DNA of 64,000 nucleotides, from positions 135,942,448-136,006,447 of the forward strand of contig CM060964.1 of the NCBI GenBank assembly GCA_030765045.1, in the 5' to 3' direction. The notes beneath the pieces were generated by a model. That model was not told the origin of the DNA, did no database searches, and was given only the letters and a program-made list of their open reading frames with translations. Of this stretch, positions 22,888-32,949 are shown one piece after another. This DNA comes from Tenodera sinensis. Lineage: Eukaryota > Arthropoda > Insecta > Mantodea > Mantidae. The position numbers and the translations under genes were made by a program. Positions within the stretch are counted from its first letter, which is position 1. The number at the start of each line of letters is the position of its first letter.

Positions 22888-22959
22888 AACCTTTATAAAT
22901 CTAACACGGCTGATCACCCGTGAAGCCTTGATCCACAACACCAAAGAATTTTATATTTT

Positions 22960-23500
22960 TAAAAAAAGTAACAGAAATGTGGCTTTGCAGTCCTGACAAA
23001 TATTAATACAGTATTATGAAAAGCTTGCTGCAGTCAGATTCTACTTCTTTAATATAAGGAAGAAACCACTATGGTGTAGCATAAAGTAATTTAGGCAATG
23101 GAGTGTTTATGATAACCTTTTACAATGGAAACTTAAGATCAACTTTATTTAGGAGATTCAGTCAGATATGCGATAAAAAAAGAAAACGACTACATACATA
23201 ACATCAATAAATTTCAATTAGCAATTTTCACACCTTGCAGTTTCTTCTTATATTACCTGGAATCGAGAGAGAAAAAATGTTTTAAAGAAGAGAAAACCAA
23301 AACTTTTTGAATTACTAACATCCTAAGTGTCAAGAGTGACATTACCTTATTCAAACCATAACACAGGGAGTGTCTCTACATTTGCTGGTGTCAAGTCTCC
23401 TCCTCCAACCACTCAGCTCCACACTATATTTATAGTCGCTGAGAAGCAAGTTGAGAAGAACTTTAGACAGAGACAGCATATACACTTATCCTCTCACTTG
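22960..23500. other. Intronic spacer
   Basis: Nothing recognised apart from ordinary AT-rich sequence. Confidence 0.4.
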
Positions 23501-23523
23501 CACTCCTGCTATTAGGGAGTTGA

Positions 23524-23818
23524 GTTTTTTTTTCTCGCCCCTATTGACACACTGTAACTGCTGTGGTTCTCAGTGACCCCTTCTATATTGAGTGTGAAAG
23601 ACTACTTAATTTTGCTCAGAGGCCTCTTTATAAGGCTTGAGGTTCTTTTACATACCATAAATCCACTACAAGGGACCACCAGTTTTATTTTCCTTCTGAA
23701 GGATACAATGCTAAGGATTTTCTTTTTGCCCAAAAAATATTTAATACCATCGGCCACGTTTGAACCTGTGACTTCAGGAGCCAGAGGCTAGTATTTTACC
23801 ACTAAATCACGGAGGATG
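23524..23818 (-). mobile_element. tRNA-derived SINE with 16-bp target duplication
   Basis: On the minus strand the element begins CATCCTCCGTGATTTAGTGG (A-box-like) and contains CACAGGTTCAAACGT (B-box-like). It then carries a body with TATGGTATGTAAAAGAACC and ends in a poly-A tract (T run at 23,525-23,533 on the plus strand). It is flanked by GCTATTAGGGAGTTGA (23,508-23,523) and GCTATTAGGGGGTTGA (23,819-23,834), 15 of 16 identical. That pins the boundaries and shows retrotransposition. Confidence 0.85.
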
Positions 23819-23839
23819 GCTATTAGGGGGTTGATGGTA

Positions 23840-24410
23840 TCAGAGTCACTCCCTCCAAAATGTTCATAGAACTGTCAGGGGTGAGCTGTTCCTCTCCAGT
23901 GTCCAGCACATACTTCATCCTCGGTGGCAATGTCTTCAAGGTTGATTACAAATTGATTGATGGCCTTGTAATTAATACATCTTCCAATAAAATTTTTTCT
24001 CCCTTTTCAAATACTTTTTTCCAGTTTTTGGACGTCACCTTTGATAGTGCATTTTCAAGGAAAGTTATGTCACAGGATTTGAATATTGTTCATAACAACT
24101 TTGTTTGCCTGGGCCCAAATTAACTCAACTGCATTGAAATTGTAATTGTAGTGAGGAAAAGAAAACGACTACATATGTGGACACATATGGACACTATATG
24201 CCCCAATGAACCCCAGGATAGTGTCAATTTCATATTTTCTAAATTTGTTATCCATAAGCTCAATGTTATACAACACTACTTTTGTAGATATGGGACCATA
24301 TTCAATATCCTTTTGACATAACCAGACTTGCATTTCACTCCTTGAACTGAATGACACAGGAGTCTTACTTAATTCAACTGAATAACATGGTGCATTGTCC
24401 ATAATGATTA
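23840..24410 (-). pseudogene. DDE transposase C-terminal half (Tc1/IS630-like superfamily)
   Basis: Minus-strand frame 24,402-24,169 starts MDNAPCYSVELSKTP, the second-Asp motif of a DDE_3-type transposase. It continues QVWLCQKDIEYGPIS and ILGFIGAYSVH. After a frameshift, FPHYNYNFNAVELIWAQA (about 24,100-24,150) supplies the Glu motif (NxxELIWAQ), followed by VVMNNIQIL and ILEDIATEDEV-like sequence to about 23,880. The N-terminal domain is absent. The SINE at 23,524-23,818 is inserted just downstream. Confidence 0.7.
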
Positions 24411-24950
24411 CTAGGACTCAGATTTTTAGGTAAATATATATTTTGCTTGTGTCCTAATACAAAATTGAAACCGAATTAAATGTTCTGATTGTTCACACCA
24501 GAGCAATATTTTCTGATTTTTTCTGTAAATACATATCCTTGATATTCACATAAATTACACAAAAATCGTAAAATAATATAATTAATAATTTTCACATATT
24601 TACATAAAGTTACCAAAGCAGTAGCAGAGTCACTTTTAACAAGTCACCATCCAACTTCTTTTATGGTCAATTACATAGGCCAGATGTAATCTGTTATTCA
24701 TTACTGGAAATACTGATATGCCACCTATAGTATCCCTTCAGTTGGAAGAAAATATAAACATTCTGCTTTCACAAGCTGCATGAGCCTGCAAGATAAAAAC
24801 AGGTAATTCCTCCACTGCCATGTGCTTGGTTAAGCATTTATTATTGCTTCACAACCCGCTAATTTATACACTGATACTTGCAGGTGGCCATTAAACTGGA
24901 TAGATAGTCCATTAGTCATTTGCAAATCTGCAACCTTCTAGATGTGTTGT
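24411..24950. other. Intronic spacer
   Basis: AT-rich, no motif recognised. Confidence 0.4.
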
Positions 24951-24959
24951 GAAATAATA

Positions 24960-25780
24960 TGATGGGTTTGAGTTCACTGTGGGTTAAACATGCCCAAGTG
25001 AAAAGTGGTGTAAGCTACCATGTACAACAATTAGCTCCAGAATTTAAGGGTATGGTCAATTGCAATAGTAAAACCCTGTATTGTCAGCCATGTGGTAAAG
25101 CTACGACGACAGGCTAACATTTGCAAGTAGCATAACATTTCAGTGGTAACAAACATGAGGCAGCTATTTCACACTTTACAAAAACCAATCTTTCATTAAC
25201 AATCCAGTGCCAAGAGCTTCAGCAAAATCTTCCAAATTTTTAGTGCATTGTGAGGATTTGTGCAGAGCATTAGTTTCAGTGGACATACCCATTTCAAAAT
25301 TCAACCAACATCAGTTAAAAACATTCCTGACCAAATATGCAAATATTGACACACTTCGCAAAAGTATTACCTTCCCGAGTACCATAAAGAAACTATATGC
25401 AAAATCTATGCTAATGAAAAAATATGGGTGAGCAGAGATGAAACCCCAAATTCTACTGGCAGCAAAATTAGAAATGTTGTAGGGGTATTGAAAAATGATT
25501 CTGAAATTTCAAAGTCATCTTTTCTAATTACCTGACAAGACATGCCTGCTGCAAACCATGTGACTAATGCCAGATTATTTAATGAAACAATATAGATGTT
25601 ACATGCAATTAGCATGGATTGCACAGAATATGCAAGGAAATTAGAGCCATGTTTCTTGACATTGACAAATTGGGTTCTAATGGGAAAAAGTGTTCACCAA
25701 ATCGCTTAAAAGGATTGGAATTTTTTAAAACAGAAATTCAAACACTCCACTGCCTCCTGCGCCTGTGGTGATGGAGTAAG
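24960..25780 (+). pseudogene. hAT N-terminal fragment (CGGBP1-like group)
   Basis: Plus-strand pieces give MVNCNSKTLYCQPCGKA (25,045-25,105), a BED-finger CxxC. The frame 25,207-25,431 follows with FLVHCEDLCRALVSVDIPIS and FNQHQLKTFLTKYANIDTLR, which matches the post-finger helices of the copies at 12.3 and 57.3 kb. Only traces follow, such as SNTPLPPAPVV near 25,740. No C-terminal block survives. Confidence 0.6.
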
Positions 25781-25971
25781 TGAGTGGGGTTTAAGGGCCT
25801 GTCAACAACTGGGCCATTTGGGCCCAAAGCCAAAGTTTTAAAGTCTAAAATCACTCGCAAACTAGTGTGGCTAAAAGATGAAGATCAAAACCCGATTATA
25901 TACAGCTTTCTCCATTAGTTTAGAGAGCACAGAACCAAACTATGCTTAAATATTACAGTGAAGAAGGTAAA

Positions 25972-26364
25972 TGTTTACAAAACCGGCCGCTCGAGAAAAT
26001 GAATAAAACAGTGCAATGGATGCTGATTACGATTTTTAAAGTTTTATTTGGCGCTCAAGCTTCGTTTTTGATTTCTGAGCAAATTTCGTACGTACGATGC
26101 AGCGGTTTGATTTCGCTTATGCAGCCGATATTTAGTAAACAAATGTGCATAAACGAGTATAATATACGCTAGAATGATTGATTAATGCATTTACGTTGAA
26201 ATTGTTGCGTAAACACTGCCCAAGTTGTAAATATTTCGATAACACAGGACTCTGTTACCCCACTCATATACACACACTAAACCTAATCTAACCTAACCTA
26301 ACACGCAAAACGAAAACGAAGCTTGACCGCCATTCGTTTTCTCGAGTGGCATATATTGTAAACA
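25972..26364. mobile_element. Candidate foldback/MITE with long imperfect TIRs
   Basis: The ends TGTTTACAA (25,972) and TTGTAAACA (ending 26,364) are inverted. Inside them, CTCGAGAAAATGAAT (near 25,992) pairs with ATTCGTTTTCTCGAG (26,332-26,346), and TCAAGCTTCGTTTT (near 26,057) pairs with AAAACGAAGCTTGA. The arms total about 60 matched bases and the interior encodes nothing. The right half contains CCTAA repeats (26,281-26,303). No clear target duplication was seen. Confidence 0.5.
26281..26303. repeat. Short (CCTAA)n telomere-like tract
   Basis: ACCTAATCTAACCTAACC contains three to four CCTAA units, the complement of the insect telomere repeat TTAGG. It is only about 20 bp, so it is an interstitial tract or chance microsatellite, not a telomere. 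Confidence 0.5.
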
Positions 26365-26450
26365 ATTACCACCGGCTGTTTTCTTAAGGTTCAACAGCAG
26401 ATATCGATTCATCCTAATAGCTATAATATGTTATAAAATGATAACTTTAC

Positions 26451-26534
26451 CTGACAGTCGCCTTCCAACCACGCCACTATCGCAGTGATTGGCACTTGCC
26501 GCCTTAACACCTTCTCCAAAAGTTTGCCTCCCAT
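26451..26534 (-). CDS. Gene A, putative first coding exon
   Basis: On the minus strand ATG at 26,532-26,534 opens 28 codons (MGGKLLEKVLRRQVP then TAIVAWLEGDCQ) ending exactly at CAG|gtaaagt, a near-consensus donor. The start codon was chosen because an upstream ATG at about 26,547 gives only a 3-codon ORF ending in TAG. The exon ends in phase 0, which agrees with exon 2 at 20,885-20,961. Family not recognised. A 4.2-kb hAT element lies only about 80 bp upstream of this ATG, inside the probable 5' UTR or promoter. Confidence 0.55.
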
Positions 26535-26615
26535 TCTAGCACTTCATGATTTGGATGTAAATTATTAGTACATCATGATCATGACCATCATCACTTTGTT
26601 TACAATTTGGTGTAC

Positions 26616-26623
26616 TCCGCCGC
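26616..26623. repeat. 8-bp target-site duplication, left copy
   Basis: TCCGCCGC directly precedes the hAT terminus CAGTGTAGCCAA and is repeated exactly at 30,839-30,846 after the opposite terminus. Confidence 0.9.
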
Positions 26624-26882
26624 CAGTGTAGCCAACCCATACTCAAAGAGATCAGCTAGATCGTCGTTCAAAATAAGCCAAAATGCCTAAATATGAACTG
26701 AGAAAAAAGCTAGAAAAAAAGCTAACGATTTATTTAGCTGTGATTATTAGTTATCAATATTCTATAGCAAATTATAAAGTAGTGTTACATACGTTATTGA
26801 CATGTTCAATGTTCACCGGCCTCCATGGCTACTTGTGAACTCGCTGAACGCAGTCCAATTTACTCTAATCTACGTAATAAAT

Positions 26883-27861
26883 CAGTGGCGGCTCCTGGGT
26901 GATCGCATACTCGTAAGTGCACACCCACTATTTTTTTCCGCATGCGAATGTGTATAGACGTGCATATGAGAAAGTCGAATGTCCAACTTTCTTGTACGCA
27001 TATGAACTTGCTCGTTTAATTTTCCCGGGCCCTCTTTACCAAATGTCAGCTCACGCAGTCAACAAACTGCGACGCATAAAGCCGATTTTGCGACTGGCGA
27101 AGGTAGCTTTTTGGTGAGGGGTACGCAGGGAGCGGTGCAAAGCTTGCATTTAAGAGTACGCCGAGCTGTGACGCCGAGTTAAGGCAGCATAATCGACAAG
27201 GCCAACACATGCGATTGTTATCGCGCAAGCGCACTACGTTCTCGTGCAAGTCCCTCCGTTCTCCTTGCTACGAGCATTTCCCTCCCATTTATCAGAACCT
27301 ACTAAGCAGCCAACGTGACGGTTCTAAATATAATGTAGCCATCATATATATTATATTAATGTTATAAACACAATTACATCTAGTCTTATTAAGCGATCAT
27401 AAATGCATATAATTATTTTTCATGTCGTAATTTACTAAGGCTAATACTTCAGTTTGGAATAGTTATTTTGTTACAGTGTTTATTACTGTTTGTTATGTTT
27501 GTGTTCTGGCAGCAAATTGCATGCAGTTGTCTCTGCGCATAGCGGGAAATTTGAATCTATGAAAGTGTGGAAGTGAATAACATGGCGAAACTAAAGGAGA
27601 TAAATCTTTCGGGTTTATTTTTACAAAAGAAGCTGTTTTCCGTGCGTATTGTTTGCGAGTGAGAGAAATGGTGTCTGGACAAATAATAGTCCTTGTGATA
27701 TTGGTCATTTAAAACAAAAATTAGCAAAACATAAGAGCGCAATTGCTCATATGAATTTAGAATTAGAATTGTGTGGCATGTGTTAAAGAAAGAAAGGGAG
27801 TAAAGGTGGAGAGGATGTAATGTACTGCACACCCACTGTGACAAGTCACGAGCCGCCACTG
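26883..27861. mobile_element. Non-autonomous hAT nested in the larger hAT
   Basis: Terminal inverted repeats CAGTGGCGGCTC and GAGCCGCCACTG are perfect over 12 bp. They are flanked by an exact 8-bp duplication TAATAAAT (26,875-26,882 and 27,862-27,869). The 979-bp interior has no recognisable transposase. Termini differ from those of the host hAT, so it was mobilised by a different hAT subfamily. It is younger than the element it interrupts. Confidence 0.92.
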
Positions 27862-27926
27862 TAATAAATACTACTACTTCATTTAGCTTTATATTAATAA
27901 CGAATGACATTACTACATTACCTCAC

Positions 27927-28355
27927 TTAGAACTGCACTTCCTGTGCATCATCGGGGTCGATTTCGTGAATTTCAGGGAAGAGAATTGAAGTAGTAGGTT
28001 CCTCTGGTGCTTGTGAAGTACTTGGTGTGTCATCACTCGAACCACTACTATACGAAGCCAATGTCCCTATTTTATTTAATACTTCGGAGGGAAACTGATA
28101 ATTTTTACAATACTTCCCCATCCGACGCAGTCCTTGCCTGATTGCTGTAATTGAATTTAACATTTATGTTCCCATTCTATTACGGAGTTTGGTTTTAATG
28201 TTCATCATGCTAAAAAGTCTCTCTATCTCTATGGCATTGGACCAAGGTAGTACCAGCAACGTCAGCTAGCTCTTGAAAGGGATCAACAGCAGATGCATCT
28301 TTATAACTTGCCATCTCATGCCAGAAACACAGTGTCTGTCAAGTTTCCTTCCAGG
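27927..28355 (-). pseudogene. hAT transposase, C-terminal dimerisation domain
   Basis: Minus-strand blocks continue the transposase of 28,356-29,798. FWHEMASYKDASAVDPF (about 28,280-28,330) comes first. After a frameshift it reads WSNAIEIERLFSMMNIKTKL (about 28,180-28,250), the hATC signature with the last catalytic Glu. The tail ITAIRQGLRRMGK to an acidic Ser/Thr-rich end stops at 27,927. One frameshift and one stop (TAA just before 28,163) break it. Confidence 0.82.
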
Positions 28356-29798
28356 TTACAGTAACTGAGTTTCTTTCACTGAAATTCTGCTTTTGTGATT
28401 TTTTTCAGAAGGAATATTTAAATGTTTCATGACTGGAATAAGGAACTCGTTCACTACTCGCAAATAATTTTCAACCGACAAGATGGATACTTTTCTTAAA
28501 ATTTTTACATTATCGGGAAGTCTTGCCTGATATTTACAATGTAGCTTCAACAAAAAGGTGGTACACCGCTTCCTAAAATCCGTTTCGTCGTCAGGAGGTA
28601 ATTCTAAACCCCAAAGTTTCTCCTCCACTTTATAGCCTAAATACGCATGCCAGTCCACATAATTCTCTAGGTTATCAGTAAGGAAGTCTTCTCTGCAAGT
28701 TGGAGGTACAAATTTTCTTGCCATACTCTCTGCCAAAAGTACTAAATCTTCTAATAATTTACACGAATCTGCCACTTGCGATTCAAATGCTTTAATAGCC
28801 CTTTGAATGTAGTTTAGTACTGGTCGAATGAATAGCCGAAATGCATTATTTTTTTCATTCACATACATAGCATGCAAGAGTGAGGCAGAATAGTCTCTCT
28901 CTCTTGATTTGGCTATGCTAAACATAGTCTTGAATTGAAGCCATTGATCAAGTAATCTGACAACAGCAATTTCTATTGAAAGCCATCGGGTCTGACACAC
29001 TTGAACAATTCTGTGAGGTTGATGACCATCGTTAATAGCACCATACAAAGCCTTATATTGACTCTGACGTAAAGAGGAGTGGGTAAAACAAATGTAGGTT
29101 TCGCGTATGAGAAAACCCAGGTTTGTTGGAAGACATTGAGCAGACGAAGAGATTGCCAGATGCAAAGAATGGCACACGCAGCGTATCATTATGAGCCCTG
29201 GACATTCTTTGCGCAATTTAGTGCAAACTCCGTTATTCATGCCTGTCATAACAGCACCATTATCAACGCCGATACCCTTTAAATTCTTTATGTTTAACCC
29301 TTTCTCACGTAATGTTTTCAAAACACAGGCAGCGATTGTCTCAGAGTCGCAAGATTGTAGCTCAGAAAAAGCTATAAATGTAGAAATTAACCCACCGTTC
29401 CTAAGTCTAAAATACACTATTGCAATCCCCAAAATGTTGCTAACACTGATGTCGTTTGACTCGTCAATAAGCATACTATGCACTCCAGTCCCTATATCTA
29501 CTAGCAATAGTTTCTCAAAATGGGGACCTAAAACAAAGTTCACCAACGCACTACATTTTGTCCTTTGAAACTGAGTATTTGCCGCAGTTGGACTGTCACT
29601 AAACATAGATTTGCAAAGTTCACCAAGGTCGTCAATACTTAATAGTGATGAATGACACGCAACAAAAAGTGTGAGAGAAGCTACGGCATCTCGTAATTTC
29701 TCAGTATCTCTACTTAAGGTGACAAATTGGTCCAACCTTCTTGAAGAGCTAAATGCACTAGATGATGCTAAATGATTTTTAGTTTTAGCATGCTGCAA
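28356..29798 (-). pseudogene. hAT transposase, catalytic part (480 codons open)
   Basis: This is the longest open frame in the window. From residue 1 (HAKTKNH, end of a zinc finger) it contains MLIDESNDIS (first Asp, residue 112), KGIGVDNGAVMTG (second Asp, residue 179), CVCHSLHLA, and QTRWLSIEIAV (RW motif, residue 271). A long helical insertion then follows to residue 480. The Glu block is in the next frame (28,180-28,250). It is the DUF4371/hATC-type hAT group. The frame is intact over 1.4 kb, so decay is recent compared with the other hAT copies. The N-terminus is cut off by two frameshifts. Confidence 0.88.
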
Positions 29799-29951
29799 AA
29801 TATCATTGCGTTTTGCGCATTAAAAATAGCTTTACAAAATTTGCATTTAACTTTATCTTTAGGTATCACTCGGCACTTCTAAAAGCCAGTCCTTAAAAAC
29901 AGGGTCACTAAGCCACTGCTTTCCAAAATGCTGTTGATATTTTGGAGGCAT
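29799..29951 (-). pseudogene. hAT transposase, N-terminus and zinc finger
   Basis: The minus-strand ATG at 29,949-29,951 starts MPPKYQQHFGKQWLSDPVFK and runs to EVPSDT. A frameshift then leads to DKVKCKFCKAIFNAQ (CxxC), and a second frameshift leads to DILQHAKTKNH (HxxxxxH). Together these form a BED/TTF-type zinc finger. The longer upstream open frame to 30,131 is probably 5' non-coding. Confidence 0.75.
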
Positions 29952-30838
29952 TTCACACGAATGTGGAGTAGTGTGTAACAAAAGTGCAGAATAACAGTCA
30001 ACACAATGACTAAATATTATGAACCACAGAATCACTATATATGAACCGACTACACCCGTTTTCAGTGCGCTACTTGCGCTTGTAACCCACCGAGATGAGA
30101 GTGTGTAATGAAGGGGACAGGAAGAACGCAACTGAAAAGTTACTTTAGGTTTTAAGTTACTGTAAATAATTATATAATTTCTTGAACCTGCATGTTATGC
30201 TAGGAGGAGGAAACAGGAACAAACAAAAACCATCAGCAATAAGTCTCCATGGGATAAACAGATACGTATTTTAAATAATACACACATACACTCAATGTTT
30301 ACTGCCAATATAAGCAGAAGTGAGAAGCATAAACGCAGTTAATAAATAGTGAGTAGCCCAACTAAAAAAATAGAAAAAAAAAAAAACTAAAGTACCGGAA
30401 ACACCAATATCTGTACTACAGGCAATTACTTGGAGGGAAGTAGGATAGCGAAATCTCTCCGGTGCATGCTGAATAAGATGTTATTGTTTATTCGTTATCT
30501 CAAGTGTTCGGTTTAAAGATTATTTATTTTCCGTCCACTTTATTATCCACCACCTTCTAATAGCGAGTCGTGTTACGATAACGGAAGCCAGCTCCCTCAT
30601 CGCTCTTATCTCGTGCTTCTAACAAAACAATCGCTGGAAGATTGCGTCATATACCTATTACCATGGATTCATTTTCTTCAGGGGTGTCCTAATACTGCCT
30701 AACTGTATTTTTTATAAATACCCTATTAATGCAAGAAAAGCTAAAATTCCCGCTAAGCGGGAATAATAGTTTTTTGCCGCTAACACAAAAATTAAAAAAG
30801 CTAGATTTAGCAGGAAAAAAGCTGAATTGGCAACACTG

Positions 30839-30846
30839 TCCGCCGC
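30839..30846. repeat. 8-bp target-site duplication, right copy
   Basis: Exact copy of TCCGCCGC at 26,616-26,623. Confidence 0.9.
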
Positions 30847-31130
30847 CAAAAACAAGCAGTTGGAGACGGAGGGCCCGAAGGTGAACGATACATTACGAAG
30901 TTTTACGGAGATTCCCGATACCCGTTTTAACTTAACTCTACACATAACATCCATCCCTGCGGCAAAGAAATCGGAAGTCTTAGTCACGTGAGTTGCTGGA
31001 AAACATGGCCACAGATTATAATACAACGTTCTGTGAAATCGAAACGGCTGCAAAGCGAAAGTAGGGGGGCCTCTTCCCACTTCCCGCGCAATCGCTCTTC
31101 ATAGAACTGTCTGCTGATGTCACAAGGGAG
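30847..31130. promoter_or_regulatory. CpG-richer upstream flank of gene A, possible divergent promoter
   Basis: Removing the hAT element joins this stretch to the sequence about 80 bp upstream of the gene A ATG. It is richer in CG dinucleotides than the surrounding DNA, as expected for an arthropod promoter or 5' UTR. On the plus strand an ATG at about 31,004 (MATDYNTTFCEIET) runs to a possible donor (CGAAA|gtaggg), which could be the first exon of a divergent gene. This is inference from position and composition only. Confidence 0.3.
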
Positions 31131-32590
31131 GCACGCAGTACCGATATTCACACGTGCAGCTTACATTTTACGATATAATTCAAATCCCATCGTACTAAGT
31201 ATCTCTGCTCTACTTACCTTGTTTTCTAACTTCAAATGTCAATGCAGGCGCTTTAATTGAAAACAAAGCTCTCATTTGGTAATATTTCGTAAAACAGAAG
31301 GAAAAATTATCTGTAGGAAGAAAGAACAACAGTGTGCAATTATTACTTTGTTAAGAGCTCCCAACAAGCTTTTTTCACTTTCTTCGACATTTAGGTTTTA
31401 ATTGCAACGCAGCCCTTACTAAAACGCCTTTTAATAATGTAATGAACGAAAATAGAATGTTAAACTGACCTTTTCCTATTAAGACAGTATTATATTGCCT
31501 GAGCTGTTCTTCTAAAAAATAACTGGGTGGCCACTCTTATTCAGCAATATTAAAATACAGCGCAGAGGAAAATGAAATAAATAACACAATTACGGCAGCT
31601 ATCATTTTTGAAAATACTGATATATTTGAAACGGAGAGTGAGTGAGAAAGAGAGAGAGGGGGGAGGAGAAAGTTTGCCTATCGCTTTCGCCTATAAATCC
31701 TTTATAATGTGTAATGAAAGCTTACCTCTGTTAACATGAATATACAGAAGGATAAGGCTTGGTAAGAATAAGGTACAAGAGTGAGCAAAGAAAATCATGT
31801 GTTTGTAGTACATCAGATTTTTATCATTAAAATATATGCTGTGCATATTTTAATACATTAAACAACTATAAATAATTTTAGTTATACATGTTGCGCGTTT
31901 TCATAGATGACCACAGTGATCAAAACTAGAGAAAACCTTATTTGAGGTAAAATAATGTGATCAATAAAATTGCAAATTACCTTTATTTGTGAAATATCAT
32001 CAAAGTATCGTATAATTGCAATGTTATTCCAGCACGGGTCGATTGTTCCTTTTCTTTAAAATGGGAAAGAATTATTTCCGTGTTTCCCGAATGGGAAAGA
32101 AGTACTGCATAGCTATACAGGAAGGGTCACTAGCCTTTTGTTCATGTTAAACCTGAACTTCAGTACGGTTTGGGATAAGGCGGTGCACACTCTTTGACAA
32201 ATCAAAGGTCATTGTATTTCGCTTACTTTTATCTTTCTGTTCATCTTAAAAGGGCTGGAGTCGTTCTGTCTCAGCCAGGGCGTATTACGAACTACTATAC
32301 TAAAACGTGCCGAGTTGCCTTATGGGGTGCATTTTGTGGTACCTGTTAACCCACTAATTTCTAAGACAGAACATTTCGTATTTTCTAGTCACGCCTATGC
32401 AATTATTTCGACGAAGCACAGAACAATATTTTAAATAATATCTTTATGTGATTCACTATACTGACCAATCAGGTGCCCCAATTTCGCGCTCCAAGACAGT
32501 TGCAAACAATGCTATTTTCGATCACCTAATATGTAGTTTGTTTTAGTTGATGCAATTTGGAAATACAAGTGCGTGCATTCGTGATAAAAC
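31131..32590. other. Unassigned DNA with GA-rich microsatellite
   Basis: Nothing coding is recognised. A purine-rich tract (GAGTGA/GAGAGA units) lies at about 31,635-31,672. Confidence 0.4.
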
Positions 32591-32599
32591 TGAATGTTT

Positions 32600-32945
32600 C
32601 AAAAAGCAAACTTAACTGTGCTGTTGCTCAGTGTAGCAATATTGGAACAAAAATTTCCGGAATAATGTAGCACAGATTTCCAAAAATGACAAAGTAAGGT
32701 GTACATGGATATCTCGATGTAAGCGGAGCGATAAGTTCAACGCCGACAATGCTTGAGTGTGCTTCATGCATTTTCGTCCTGAGGACTATCAACGGGACTT
32801 AAGAAATGAATTACTCGGATAGCCTATAAGAAAAATTGTACGTGCCGATGCGGTGCCGTATTTGCTGATTCCCAAATGGTATGGTGACACGCTCCCGGGT
32901 TTGAGCTCAGAAAACAGCACAAGCACCAGCCAAACTAATGAAAAG
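32600..32945 (+). pseudogene. Decayed THAP zinc-finger domain
   Basis: Plus-strand reading in two frames gives NCAVAQCSN (CxxxxC start), RCTWISRCKRSDKFN (the central Trp), VCFMHFRPEDYQRDLRNELL (CxxH and the DY region) and ADAVPYLLIP. This is the full order of a THAP DNA-binding domain ending in the AVP(Y)xxxP box. A 1-nt deletion near 32,690 and three in-frame stops show decay. The block ends at a good donor (AAAAG|gtatgt, 32,945). It may be a relic of a THAP-bearing transposase (P-element or Kolobok type) or of a host THAP gene. Confidence 0.7.
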
Positions 32946-32949
32946 GTAT

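Larger units (their letters stand above)
21350..22955 (+). mobile_element. Penelope-like retroelement with inverted 5' segment
   Basis: The 3' segment (about 21,730-22,955, plus strand) holds the end of the reverse transcriptase, the GIY-YIG endonuclease and a non-coding end with a hammerhead-like stem-loop and CGTGAAGCCT near the terminus. The 5' segment (about 21,717 down to 21,360) lies immediately beside it but reads on the minus strand and encodes the N-terminal region. The central palm including YVDD is missing at the junction. This head-to-head layout is what twin-priming produces in target-primed retroelements, and inverted 5' ends are known in Penelope elements. No target duplication was identified. 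Confidence 0.75.
26624..30838 (-). mobile_element. hAT DNA transposon, 4.2 kb, with exact 8-bp target duplication
   Basis: Left terminus CAGTGTAGCCAA and right terminus TTGGCAACACTG are inverted repeats (11 of 12). They are flanked by the 8-bp direct repeat TCCGCCGC at 26,616-26,623 and 30,839-30,846, the size expected for hAT elements. The transposase (27,927-29,951) reads on the minus strand. A second, non-autonomous hAT (26,883-27,861) is nested near the left end and accounts for 979 bp plus its duplication; the parent element alone is about 3.2 kb. The target was GC-rich DNA immediately upstream of the gene A start codon. Confidence 0.85.

Noticed and set aside
26281..26303. Telomere array
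   Set aside because: Only three to four CCTAA units inside a foldback-like repeat; far too short.
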